A stretch of DNA of 64,000 nucleotides, taken from Pseudonocardia sp. DSM 110487 (lineage in GTDB: Bacteria; Actinomycetota; Actinomycetes; Mycobacteriales; Pseudonocardiaceae). Positions 1 to 7,890 of the stretch are shown piece by piece (within the stretch, counting starts at the first letter, position 1; each line of letters begins with the position of its first letter). Below the pieces are notes generated by a model, which worked only from the letters and a program-made list of their open reading frames with translations, was not told the origin of the DNA and did no database searches. The position numbers and the translations under genes were made by a program. The stretch lies in assembly GCF_019468565.1 (NCBI RefSeq), contig NZ_CP080521.1, positions 8,246,001-8,310,000 on the forward strand, written 5' to 3'.

Positions 1-1
1 C

Positions 2-418
2 GTGGAGCGGCTGGTGCTGCTGACCCCGGCGGGCGTCGCCAAGGCGAAGGTCGCCGGGGTGCTCGGCGCCGTGCTGCTGAAGCCGTTCGGCGAGTGGGGG
101 AAGCAGAAGTCGGTGGAGCTGCTACTGGGGCCGGAGGTGCGCAGGCAGCAGGGATCCGCCGAGTTCGTCCGGCTCATGTCCCAGCACTACCGGTACCGCC
201 GGGAGCCCGTACCGGTCGTCGACGACGCCGCCATGCAGCGCGTGACCATGCCGACCCTCGCGATCCTCGGCGCACGCGACACGTTCATCGACACGCCCCG
301 CACCGCGGCACGGCTCGCCCGGCTCGTGCCGTCGGCCACCGTTCGGGTCCTACCCGAAATCGGGCACCTCCTGCCGGCGCAGACCACGCCGGTACTGGAG
401 TTCCTCACCTCCCCCTGA
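2..418 (+). CDS. alpha/beta hydrolase, C-terminal part (cut by window start)
   Basis: The open frame runs in from the window edge, so only the last 138 residues are visible. They carry the C-terminal half of an alpha/beta-hydrolase fold. A helical cap-like stretch is followed by the strand with the acid residue (LGARDTF, Asp93 of the visible part) and the catalytic-His loop (EIGHLLP, His122). The nucleophile elbow would lie upstream, outside the window. The substrate cannot be told from this part. The last 14 bases overlap the 3' end of the convergent XRE-cupin regulator. Family assignment is good; function is open. Confidence 0.8.
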   Translation: MERLVLLTPAGVAKAKVAGVLGAVLLKPFGEWGKQKSVELLLGPEVRRQQGSAEFVRLMSQHYRYRREPVPVVDDAAMQRVTMPTLAILGARDTFIDTPRTAARLARLVPSATVRVLPEIGHLLPAQTTPVLEFLTSP

Positions 419-1001
419 CGCGGAGGTGGGCGCGCTCCCCCTGCCCGCCGAACAGCACGAGGATCTCGGCGGGACCCGGGCCTGCGGACGCCATCCAGTG
501 CGGGAGGTGCGTGTCGAACTCGGCGGCCTCACCAGGACCGAGCACGAGGTCGTTCTCACCGAGCACCAGCCGGAGCCTGCCGTCGAGGACGTAGAGCCAC
601 TCGTACCCCTCGTGGGTCTTCGGGTCGGGGTCATCCTGGCGGGCCGGGATGATCAGCTTGAAGGCCCGTACCCCACCCGCCCGCGTGCTCAGCGGGATGT
701 GCGTCATCCCGTGGCGGCGCACCGGACGGAAATGCACGCGCGGGTCCCCGGTCTGCGGCGCCCCGACGAGCTCGTCGAGCGCCACGCCGTAGACCCGCGC
801 GAGCGGCAGGAGCAGCTCCAGGTTCGGCCTGCGTCCCCCGCTCTCGAGCCGCGAGAGCGTGCTCGCCGAGATCCCGGTCGTCGCCGCGACGTCGGTGATC
901 GTCAGGTCACGGCGCTTGCGAATTGCCCGCAGCCGCGGCCCGACCGCGCCGAGCACGACATCCAGTTCCTCGTCCACCGGTCCATCGTGCCGGAACGGCA
1001 C
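405..1001 (-). CDS. XRE-family transcriptional regulator with C-terminal cupin domain
   Basis: This is a 198-residue two-domain regulator. A Cro/C1-type helix-turn-helix (about residues 20-75, with TGISASTLSRLESGGRRP as recognition part) is followed by a linker and a small cupin sensor domain (about 115-195, with HEGYEWLYVLDG and GPGEAAEFDTHLPHW). The start is GTG at 1001, nine bases after the stop of the upstream endonuclease V gene, so the two may be cotranscribed. A close paralog with the same architecture lies at 12309-12890. Proteins of this class usually repress nearby catabolic or redox genes. The ligand is unknown. Confidence 0.88.
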   Translation of the reverse strand: MPFRHDGPVDEELDVVLGAVGPRLRAIRKRRDLTITDVAATTGISASTLSRLESGGRRPNLELLLPLARVYGVALDELVGAPQTGDPRVHFRPVRRHGMTHIPLSTRAGGVRAFKLIIPARQDDPDPKTHEGYEWLYVLDGRLRLVLGENDLVLGPGEAAEFDTHLPHWMASAGPGPAEILVLFGGQGERAHLRVRGR

Positions 1002-1010
1002 GCTGTCGTG

Positions 1011-1682
1011 CTATACCTGCAACACGGCGTCGCGGGCCAGCCGGTCGGCCCGGCGCGTGGTCTCCGGCAGCCGGTGCCGGGAGAGCCGGAGCACGTGGTC
1101 GCACGCGGCGTCGAGCGCGATGCGGTGGCCGACGGACACGAACACCGGCCGGACGCCGTGTTGCGTGCGCAGGGCCCTTCCGACCACCTCGTCGCCGTCG
1201 ACCTGCGGGGTCCAACACCCGCGCGCGGGCTTCGGCATCTCGAACGGCACCGGCGGTGTCTTCGCCACCCCGATCGTCGGCAGTCCGGTGAGCAGCCCGA
1301 CGTGGCAGGCCAGGCCGAAGCGGCGCGGGTGCGCGACGCCAGCGCCGTCGCACACGATCAGCTCCGGGGCGGTTTCGAGGGCCTCCAGCGCGGCGGTGAC
1401 GGCGGGCAGCTCACGCAGGGCAAGGAACCCCGGCTCGTACGGATGGCAGGCGCGGCCGCGGGCGGTGCGGGTCTCGACCGGTCGCAGCGTGGTGGCGTCC
1501 AGCACGACGACCGCGGCCACCACGTCGTCGGTGCCCTCGCGGTGCGCCACGTCGATGCCGGCCACGGTGCGCGGATCCGAGGGACCGGACCCGGTGGCGT
1601 CGACGAGCGAGCTCAGCTTCTCCTGCTGCGCGGCGGCCTCGTCGAGCGTGGTCGGCGGCGGCCCGAGGGGATGCAGGTGCAC
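1011..1682 (-). CDS. nfi: endonuclease V (deoxyinosine 3' endonuclease)
   Basis: This 223-residue protein has the full endonuclease V signature. AGIDV carries the first metal aspartate (Asp44). YEPGFLALRE carries the wedge tyrosine (Tyr82) and the catalytic glutamate (Glu91). CDGAGVAHPRRFGLACHVG carries Asp112, and the TIGVAKT strand and VSVGHRI follow. The spacing matches E. coli Asp35, Tyr80, Glu89 and Asp110. The enzyme nicks DNA one nucleotide 3' of deoxyinosine and so starts repair of deaminated adenine. The length is the usual one. It lies just upstream of the XRE-cupin gene on the same strand. Confidence 0.92.
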   Translation of the reverse strand: MHLHPLGPPPTTLDEAAAQQEKLSSLVDATGSGPSDPRTVAGIDVAHREGTDDVVAAVVVLDATTLRPVETRTARGRACHPYEPGFLALRELPAVTAALEALETAPELIVCDGAGVAHPRRFGLACHVGLLTGLPTIGVAKTPPVPFEMPKPARGCWTPQVDGDEVVGRALRTQHGVRPVFVSVGHRIALDAACDHVLRLSRHRLPETTRRADRLARDAVLQV

Positions 1683-1767
1683 GTCGGCGGAGGCTATCGG
1701 CTCCCCGCCCCGAAAGGGGGGCTTTCCCTACCGCGGCTTCTGCGGTACGCGGGCTACGGTCCGGCCC

Positions 1768-2613
1768 GTGACCAGCCTGGGCGTCGGGGGTTCGCTGCTG
1801 CGGGCCTGGGTGGCCGCCGCGGTCGGGCTGCTGCTCGCGGTGGACCTCGTGGCGGTGGCCGGGGCGCTGGTACTGGCCGTGGTGCCGCAGACCGCGCCGT
1901 TCGAGTCCCGCTGGTTCGGGCCTGATCCACCACTCGCGCAGCTCGGACTGAGTGCCACCGCCCTGTTGGCCCTTCCGCTGCTGGTCAGAGGTCGTGAGTG
2001 GATACGCGCGCTGGAGCACGCGTATCCACTCACGACGGCACGGCGGGCCCTCGACGAACAGCGGCGACGGATCGAGCGCGACCTGCACGACGGCGCGCAG
2101 CTGCGGCTCACCGCCGTCACGATGGCGCTGGGGGTCGCACGCGTCGAGGACGACGAGCGGGCGGTGCGTGCCCAGGTCGACCGCGCCTACGACCAGGCCC
2201 GGCTGGCGCTGGCCGAGCTGCGCGAGCTGGTGCACGGCCTGCACCCGCGGGACGGCCTTGGACCGGCGCTCGCCGCGCTGGCCGAGCGATCCGCCGTCCC
2301 GCTCGACGTCGACGTGGACCTGTCCGCGCGGCCGCCCGCGGCGGTCGAGGCGGCGGCCTGGTTCGTCGCGAACGAGGCCGTCGCGAACATCGCCAAGCAC
2401 AGCGCGGCCGGCCGGGCATGGGTGCGGTGCAGCCGGCGGTCCGGCGTGCTGCACATCGAGGTGGGCGACGACGGCCGTGGCGGCGCCGACCCTCGCGGCA
2501 CGGGCCTGTCCGGCCTCGCGGAGCGGGTGACGGCGCTCGGCGGACGGCTGCGGGTGCACAGCCCGCGGGGCGGGCCAACCGTGATCCGGGCGGAGCTGCC
2601 GTGCGCGCGGTGA
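1768..2613 (+). CDS. NarL-type sensor histidine kinase
   Basis: This 281-residue kinase has two N-terminal membrane segments (about 15-40 and 58-73) and no extracellular sensor of note. A HisKA_3 dimerisation helix follows (RRRIERDLHDGAQLRLTAV, phospho-acceptor His107), then an HATPase domain with NEAVANIAKHS and the GDDGRGG and GTGLSGL boxes. GTG at 1768 is chosen because it sits just before the first membrane helix. Residues 75-90, between membrane helix and HisKA, are encoded entirely by a 46-bp palindromic repeat (1991-2036). The stop overlaps the start of the response regulator at 2601, so the two form one operon. Confidence 0.88.
   Translation: MTSLGVGGSLLRAWVAAAVGLLLAVDLVAVAGALVLAVVPQTAPFESRWFGPDPPLAQLGLSATALLALPLLVRGREWIRALEHAYPLTTARRALDEQRRRIERDLHDGAQLRLTAVTMALGVARVEDDERAVRAQVDRAYDQARLALAELRELVHGLHPRDGLGPALAALAERSAVPLDVDVDLSARPPAAVEAAAWFVANEAVANIAKHSAAGRAWVRCSRRSGVLHIEVGDDGRGGADPRGTGLSGLAERVTALGGRLRVHSPRGGPTVIRAELPCAR
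1991..2036. repeat. 46-bp palindromic element inside a coding sequence (family P1, copy 1)
   Basis: Left arm GTCGTGAGTGGATACGCG (1991-2008) and right arm 2019-2036 are perfect 18-bp reverse complements around a 10-base loop. The element is in frame with the kinase and encodes GREWIRALEHAYPLTT between the membrane helix and the HisKA domain. A second copy with 17-bp arms lies at 49162-49205. It has a paired T-A to C-G change in the stem, which points to selection for pairing or to a mobile palindrome. Confidence 0.85.
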
Positions 2614-3254
2614 TCGCCGAGGACTCGGTGCTGTTGCGCGACGGGCTCGCCCACATCCTGCGGCGCTCCGGGTGCGAGGTGGCCGCCGAGGTCGGCGACG
2701 CGGACGCCCTGGTCGCCGCGGTCGAGTGCGAAGCCCCTGACGTCGCGGTCACGGACGTGCGGATGCCGCCCCGGTTCGCCGACGAGGGCCTCGTCGCCGC
2801 GCTCGAGCTGCGCAGGCGCAGGCCCGGATTCCCGGTGCTCGTGCTCTCCCACCACGTCGAGCACGAGTGCGCCGCGGAGCTGGTCCGCACCGGCGCAGGT
2901 GTCGGGTACCTGCTGAAGGACCGGGTCGGCGAGGTGGCGGAGTTCGTGTTGGCGGTGCGAGAGGTGGCGAGCGGCGGCACCGTGCTCGACGCGGAGGTCG
3001 TGCGCAGGCTGCTCACCCGCTCCCCCGTCGCCGCGCTCACCCCGCGCGAGCGCGAGGTGCTCGCGCTCGTCGCGCAGGGGCGGTCGAACGCGGCCGTCGC
3101 GCGTCGACTCGTCGTCACCGAAGCGGCGGTGGCGAAGCACGTCAACGCGATCCTGACCAAGCTCGACCTGCGGCCCGCGCCCGACGACCACCGCCGGGTG
3201 CTGGCGGTGCTCGCCTTCCTGGGTGTTCACCGGAACGCGGCCAGCTCGAGGTGA
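2601..3254 (+). CDS. LuxR/NarL-family response regulator
   Basis: This 217-residue protein has an N-terminal receiver domain (acidic residues in AEDS, phospho-acceptor Asp52 in VTDVRMPP, conserved Lys in GYLLKDRV). It also has a C-terminal LuxR-type helix-turn-helix (LTPREREVLALVAQGRSNAAVARRL, about residues 148-205). The GTG start at 2601 lies within the 3' end of the kinase gene, overlapping it by 13 bases, so translation is probably coupled. It is the expected partner of the adjacent kinase. The 3' end overlaps the convergent flavocytochrome gene by 28 bases. The regulon is not evident. Confidence 0.9.
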   Translation: MRAVIAEDSVLLRDGLAHILRRSGCEVAAEVGDADALVAAVECEAPDVAVTDVRMPPRFADEGLVAALELRRRRPGFPVLVLSHHVEHECAAELVRTGAGVGYLLKDRVGEVAEFVLAVREVASGGTVLDAEVVRRLLTRSPVAALTPREREVLALVAQGRSNAAVARRLVVTEAAVAKHVNAILTKLDLRPAPDDHRRVLAVLAFLGVHRNAASSR

Positions 3255-4432
3255 ATCGCCGTCGCCGGTACCCCGAGCCTGCGGAACCCCGCGGCCAGGC
3301 CGGTGGTCATCGGCTCCGGACCGCACAGGTGGACGTCGACGTCCTCCAGCCGCCCCACCGTGGCCGCGATCCGCTCCGCGGTCGGCCGGCCGGAGTCCGA
3401 GGTCACGACGAGGTGCAGGCGCAGCCCTCCGTAGCACTCGAGCTCGCTGCGGAACAACGCGTCCTCGGCGCGGCGCACGACGTAGAAGAGGTCGACGCGG
3501 CGGCCGGGTCCACCGGCGCGCAGGCGGCTGAGGAACGGCGTGATCCCGATGCCTCCTGCCACCCAGATCTGGCGCGGCCGCCTGCCCGCGTGGGCCGGCA
3601 TCCCGTAGCCGCCCTCCACGGTGGCCCGCCTGCCGGGTACGAGCTCGCGGTGCACGCGGGCCGTGAAGGGCCCCGCCGCGCGGATCGTGAGCCGCAGCGC
3701 CTCCTCCGACGGCGCGCTGCTCACGGTGAACGGATGCGGCTCGCGCAGGCCGCGCTGGTGGAACGTCACGAAGGCGAACTGGCCGGGCCGGAACGCGAGC
3801 CTCCGCCCGCGCGGGGACAGGGTGACCTCCACCGTGGCGGGGTCGAGGCGGCGCACCGTCCGCACCAGGTAGGCCCGCCGCGGCCGCACGAACCGGGCCA
3901 GCACCAGGGTGTGGCCGTATGCGATGGCGCCTGCGACGTAGGCGGCCGACAGCAGGAGGAACGGGCCGGGCGCGGCGTCGACGACCTGGTCGACGAGTAG
4001 AGCGTGCGCAATGCTCACCAGGAAGAAGACACCGACGAGCCGGTGCGAGCGCCGCCACGCGGCATACCGCATCCTGCGGACGACGCAGAGCACCACGAGC
4101 ACCGCGAACCCCGCGGCCGCGATGAGCCCGGACGGAGCGCCCCCTGGTGACGCGAGGGTCCACGGGACGGCGGCGACGTGCAGCGCGAGGAACGCGAACC
4201 CCCACGTGCCGGCGCGGCGGTGGGCCCGGTACACCCGGTCCAGCCCGCCGAAGAAACGCTCGAGCCACCGCGCCCTCGTGGCCAGCACGAGGGCCGTCGC
4301 GAAGAGCAGCACCGCGGTGGAGCCCGCGGCCTCCCCCACCACCTGCCGACCGCCGCCATGCGGAGGGGACGCCGCCCACAGAACGCCGTTGAGCACCGGG
4401 AGCGCGGCGACCGCTACTGGCCCGATCCTCAT
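3227..4432 (-). CDS. membrane flavocytochrome, ferric-reductase-like transmembrane plus FAD/NAD(P) reductase domains
   Basis: This 401-residue protein starts with about six membrane helices of the ferric-reductase type, with paired histidines spaced for b-heme (His71 and His85, then SHRLVG and SIAH 13 apart). A flavodoxin-reductase module follows: FRPGQFAFVTF and EPHPFTVSSAP for FAD, GGIGITPFLSRL and CGPEPM for NAD(P)H. There is no C-terminal ferredoxin domain. It should move electrons from cytoplasmic NAD(P)H across the membrane. The acceptor (ferric iron, copper or a quinone) is not known. The ATG at 4432 overlaps the upstream small membrane gene by four bases (ATGA). Confidence 0.86.
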   Translation of the reverse strand: MRIGPVAVAALPVLNGVLWAASPPHGGGRQVVGEAAGSTAVLLFATALVLATRARWLERFFGGLDRVYRAHRRAGTWGFAFLALHVAAVPWTLASPGGAPSGLIAAAGFAVLVVLCVVRRMRYAAWRRSHRLVGVFFLVSIAHALLVDQVVDAAPGPFLLLSAAYVAGAIAYGHTLVLARFVRPRRAYLVRTVRRLDPATVEVTLSPRGRRLAFRPGQFAFVTFHQRGLREPHPFTVSSAPSEEALRLTIRAAGPFTARVHRELVPGRRATVEGGYGMPAHAGRRPRQIWVAGGIGITPFLSRLRAGGPGRRVDLFYVVRRAEDALFRSELECYGGLRLHLVVTSDSGRPTAERIAATVGRLEDVDVHLCGPEPMTTGLAAGFRRLGVPATAIHLELAAFR

Positions 4433-4752
4433 CGCCGGGCCGCGACGGCGAGGCCGAGCGAGACGGCGCCGGTTCCGATGTGCACCAGCGCGTCGGTGTG
4501 GTCGAGCAGCCCGAACCGCGCGACGACGCCGAGCACCACCCAGAACGCGCCGAGCGCCGCGACGACCCTTGGCGTCGGCCTGCGCGCGCCCCACTGCACG
4601 AACGCCGCCCCGGAGACGAGGTGCAGCGCTCCGTGCACGTACTCGGGATGCGCGAACGGCGCGAGCTCCGGGATCGGGATCATGCGCAGCACCCCCACCA
4701 CGAGGAAGCCGACCCCGAGCACGAGCGACCAGATCCGCAGCGCGAGCAGCAT
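4429..4752 (-). CDS. small four-helix membrane protein, DUF4383-like
   Basis: This is a 107-residue hydrophobic protein with four predicted membrane segments, the first starting with RIWSLVLGVGFLVVGVL. It resembles the DUF4383 family, whose function is unknown. It is translationally coupled to the following flavocytochrome through an ATGA overlap at 4429-4432, so the two probably act together, perhaps as a membrane partner of the reductase. The assignment to DUF4383 is by pattern only. Confidence 0.72.
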   Translation of the reverse strand: MLLALRIWSLVLGVGFLVVGVLRMIPIPELAPFAHPEYVHGALHLVSGAAFVQWGARRPTPRVVAALGAFWVVLGVVARFGLLDHTDALVHIGTGAVSLGLAVAARR

Positions 4753-4822
4753 GGGTCGACCTCACCGCGCTGGAACCGGCGAATCACCAGTGCAGGCATC
4801 CGGAACGGGGGTGGTGCCGGGG

Positions 4823-5776
4823 TTACCGCCGATCGGTGGCCGCGGCGAGCCGCTCCGCCAGCTCCCGGACGTGCGCGACGAGCTCCGGGGGCTCGTGCAC
4901 GTCGAACGGGAAGCCGAAGAGCCCGACGTAGAGGGCGAGCTCGTCGAGGGAGTTCGAACCCGCGTGCAGGGTGCAGGACCGCTCGTCGATCGCGTCCAGG
5001 GTGCCGACCGTCGGCGCGATCCGGTCGGCCGCGACCTCGATCGGGACATGCAGGGTGACGCGGGCCCGGTAGCGGTAGGCCCGCGTGGTGATCCCGCGCC
5101 CGACGTGGCCGGGAAGGTCCGCCGGCAGCTCGCGCGGGACGAAGCGGGGGCCGGTCGGGATGCGCGGGCGGAGGCGGTCGACCCGGAACGTCCGCCAGCC
5201 GCCGCGGTCGAGGTCCCACGCGAGCAGGTACCAGCGCCGTCCGCCGTGGACGAGCCGGTGCGGCTCGGTGCGGCGCAGGGTCTCGCCGCCGTCCTGGCCG
5301 CGGTAGTCGAACCGCAGCTGCTCGTGCGCCCTGGCCGCGGCCGCCACCGCCATCAGCACGTCGGGGTCGACGGCCGCGGCACCCGGCGGGATCGTCACGG
5401 TCACGGCGTGCAGCCCGTCGACGCGGTGCCGCAGGCGGGACGGCAGCACGGTCTCCAGCTTGGTCAGCGCTCGCAGCGACGCCTCCTCGATGCCGGCCAC
5501 GCCGCCGCTCGCCGCGGTGCGCATCCCGACCGCGACGGCGACCGCCTCGTCGTCGTCGAGCAGCAGCGGCGGCAGCCGGGTGCCCGCGCCGAGGCGGTAG
5601 CCGGCCACGCCGCGCGCGGCGTGGACCGGGTAGCCGAGCGCGCGCAGCTTGTCGACGTCCCGACGGACGGTGCGCACGTCGACGTCGAGGCGCTCGGCGA
5701 GCTCGGCGCCCGGCCACTCGCGCGGCGTCTGCAGGAGCGACAGGAGGCGGAGCAGGCGCGCGGAGGTCTCCAACAT
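4823..5776 (-). CDS. WYL-domain transcriptional regulator with N-terminal HTH
   Basis: This 317-residue regulator has an N-terminal DeoR-like winged helix (about 1-60, RLDVDVRTVRRDVDKLRALG), a middle WYL domain (about 135-205, with RRWYLLAWD and WRTFRVDRL) and a C-terminal WCX-like extension. It is divergent from the epoxide hydrolase gene across a 63-bp gap that holds an inverted repeat, which suggests self-control and control of the hydrolase. The WYL domain senses a ligand or nucleic acid in related proteins. The signal here is unknown. Confidence 0.88.
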   Translation of the reverse strand: MLETSARLLRLLSLLQTPREWPGAELAERLDVDVRTVRRDVDKLRALGYPVHAARGVAGYRLGAGTRLPPLLLDDDEAVAVAVGMRTAASGGVAGIEEASLRALTKLETVLPSRLRHRVDGLHAVTVTIPPGAAAVDPDVLMAVAAAARAHEQLRFDYRGQDGGETLRRTEPHRLVHGGRRWYLLAWDLDRGGWRTFRVDRLRPRIPTGPRFVPRELPADLPGHVGRGITTRAYRYRARVTLHVPIEVAADRIAPTVGTLDAIDERSCTLHAGSNSLDELALYVGLFGFPFDVHEPPELVAHVRELAERLAAATDRR

Positions 5777-5790
5777 GCCCCGGACTCTCC

Positions 5791-5824
5791 CTCCTGGTTA
5801 GGGCCGAATTTGTCCTAACTGGAG
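5791..5824. promoter_or_regulatory. candidate operator between WYL regulator and epoxide hydrolase genes
   Basis: Arms CTCCTGGTTAGG and CCTAACTGGAG are reverse complements apart from one inserted base, around an 11-base AT-richer centre. The site fills most of the divergent intergenic gap and ends 15 bases before the hydrolase start, so binding would block both promoters. The likely binder is the adjacent WYL regulator. Confidence 0.55.
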
Positions 5825-5839
5825 GATAGTGTCGTTCCC

Positions 5840-6991
5840 ATGACCGAGGACATCAGCCCCTTTCGCATCGACGTCCCGCAGGCCGCGCTCGACGAGCTCG
5901 CCGCGAAGCTCGACGCCACCCGCTGGCCGGCCCCGCTGCCCGGTGACGGCTGGGACACGGGCGTGCCGACGAAGTGGCTGCGCTCGCTGGCGGAGCACTG
6001 GCGCTCCGGCTACGACTGGCGTGCGGCCGAGCGGGAGCTCAACGCGATTCCCCAGTTCACGACCACCATCGACGGGCAGAACATCCACTTCCTGCACGTG
6101 CGGTCGGCCGAGCCCGGCGCGGTGCCGCTGGTCCTCACGCACGGCTGGCCCGGCTCGATCGTGGAGTTCCTCGACCTGATCGGTCCGCTCACCGACCCGG
6201 CAGCGCACGGCGGCGACCCGGCCGACGCGTTCCACGTGGTGATCCCGGCGCTGCCCGGATTCGGGTTCTCCGGCCCGGTGGCCGACAGCGGCTGGACGGC
6301 GAAGCGGATCGCGCGGACGTGGGCCGAGCTGATGCGCAGGCTGGGCTACGAGCGGTTCGCGGCACAGGGCGGGGACATCGGCTCCGGGGTGTCCCTCGAG
6401 CTGGGCCGGGTGGCGCCGGACCGGGTGCTCGGCGTGCACATCAACGGCAGCGCCGACAGCCTGCCCCCGCTCCCGATGCCCGACGAGGAACGCGCCTCGC
6501 TCACCGATCTGGAGCGGGACCGGGTGGCCAGGGTCGAGGCGTTCATGCGGGAGGAGTTCGGTTACATCGCGATCCAGTCGACCCGTCCCCAGACGATCGG
6601 CTACGGGCTGGTCGACTCCCCGGTCGCGCTGCTGGCGTGGATCATGGACAAGTTCCGGGAGTGGACCCACCCGCGGCACGTGCTGCCCGACGAGATCATC
6701 GACCGCGACCGCCTGCTCACCAACGTGATGCTCTACTGGCTCACCGGCACCGCGGGCTCGGCCGCCTACGTCGGCTACGCACAGGGCGAGGGCTGGGAAC
6801 CGCGGGCGAACTCAGGGGTGCCGACCGGGGTGATCGTGTTCGCCCACGACATCGGCATCCGCCGCTACTCGGAGCAGTCGGCCACGATCGTGCGCTGGAC
6901 CGACGTCGACCGCGGCGGCCACTTCGCGGCGCTGGAGGAGCCGGAGCTGCTGGTGACGGACGTGCGGGAGTTCTTCCGGACGCTCCGCTGA
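5840..6991 (+). CDS. epoxide hydrolase (EHN-domain alpha/beta hydrolase)
   Basis: This 383-residue enzyme has the N-terminal EHN domain (about 5-110) ahead of an alpha/beta-hydrolase core. THGWPGS (about 100-106) is the oxyanion-hole motif. QGGDIGS carries the nucleophile Asp179, and the C-terminal [10 protein letters not shown] carries the catalytic His361. The length is typical of microsomal-type epoxide hydrolases in actinomycetes, which open epoxides to diols. It is transcribed away from the WYL regulator, which probably controls it. The natural substrate is unknown. Confidence 0.9.
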   Translation: MTEDISPFRIDVPQAALDELAAKLDATRWPAPLPGDGWDTGVPTKWLRSLAEHWRSGYDWRAAERELNAIPQFTTTIDGQNIHFLHVRSAEPGAVPLVLTHGWPGSIVEFLDLIGPLTDPAAHGGDPADAFHVVIPALPGFGFSGPVADSGWTAKRIARTWAELMRRLGYERFAAQGGDIGSGVSLELGRVAPDRVLGVHINGSADSLPPLPMPDEERASLTDLERDRVARVEAFMREEFGYIAIQSTRPQTIGYGLVDSPVALLAWIMDKFREWTHPRHVLPDEIIDRDRLLTNVMLYWLTGTAGSAAYVGYAQGEGWEPRANSGVPTGVIVFAHDIGIRRYSEQSATIVRWTDVDRGGHFAALEEPELLVTDVREFFRTLR

Positions 6992-7085
6992 ACTCGTCAC
7001 CGGCCAGCCACCCCGTCGACCTGGCGCGCCACCCGAGAACGAGCGCACCGGGCGACACGGGGCCTGGCCGGCCTGGAGGGAGCCT

Positions 7086-7139
7086 GTGATCGTCAGATCG
7101 GCGCCTTTCCCGACGCGGGGCGTCCGAACCGCTGATCAC
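7086..7139. repeat. palindromic repeat F1, single diverged copy
   Basis: It begins GTGATCGTCAGATCGG and ends in TGATCACC. This matches the unit at 11183-11246 (GTGATCATCAGATGGG) over its first 25 bases with few changes, although the two loci are 4 kb apart. The ends are inverted copies of GTGATCA. It lies about 95 bases after the epoxide hydrolase stop. Confidence 0.65.
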
Positions 7140-7636
7140 CGCTCCGGTCGCGCTGCGTTCCGCGGAACGCCCCCAGGGGGTGCGGCCGGGTGTCGGACGC
7201 TTTCGTGGGCGCGCCGTTCCCGGCCCGGGCCACCCGGCGCTCACCCACCCGTTCCTGCTGATCACGGACCTGCCCGCGACCCAGCCCCAGGGGGTGGTTT
7301 CGCCTCGATCATCCGGGAGAAGGGCTGGGGTGTGGAGGGTCGGAACCACAGCCGGTCGCGTGGCACCCGAACCGCGGCGGTCTCGTCGAGAACAGCCGTG
7401 CCCCCCAGTCGGGGACGGCCGCCCACGCACCCCCAAAGTTCGGTAGTGCACCCAACCCAGCCACCCCACAAGGCAACGGGCCGAGGCGAACCGGCGGGAA
7501 CACACGCAAGGCCCGGACCGCGGGGCGCGCACCAGGGGGCCGGGCCGGGAACGGCGCGCCCACCGGCAGCCGCCCGACCGGACCGACCCGATGGACCGAC
7601 ACGATCGCGCCACCCCGGCCGCTCGACCGGCCGCGG

Positions 7637-7778
7637 GCATGATCCGAACTACCGGTTGTCCACGGCTGCCCCGACGACCATGAGCACCCGAAACTCCGGA
7701 TCATGCACGGGAAGATCGCGAGTAGCGGGTGCTCATGGCTGCCGGCACAACCATGAGCAACCGATACTTCGGATCATG
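7637..7778. repeat. F2 repeat cluster: nested palindromes and 42-bp direct repeats
   Basis: GCATGATCCG (7637-7646) pairs with CGGATCATGC (7697-7706). CCATGAGCACCCG (7678-7690) pairs perfectly with its 13-bp complement at 7726-7738. Two direct repeats of about 42 bp (7664-7705 and 7737-7778) begin GGCTGCC and end in CGGATCATG, with a 73-bp period. There is no coding potential. Confidence 0.7.
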
Positions 7779-7890
7779 GGCCGCGGCCACCACCGAACGG
7801 GACCCGCCAACAACACCGAAACACCCGTCGCGCGGTGGCAGTCCACGTTCCCAGCCTCGACCAGCAAGATCACGAAGTCGAGCTGTAGTA

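Larger units (their letters stand above)
6992..7890. other. 900-bp gene-free, repeat-rich intergenic region
   Basis: No frame here reads like a protein: the open frames lack domains, ribosome sites and plausible composition. The stretch holds a copy of the F1 palindrome (7086-7139), a cluster of F2 repeats (7637-7778), and a long low-identity part (7145-7635) rich in CCC/GGG runs with scattered TGATCA sites. Near 7830-7890 there is a patch with lower GC just before the EEP gene stop. It separates the epoxide hydrolase gene from the convergent EEP gene. Confidence 0.7.
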
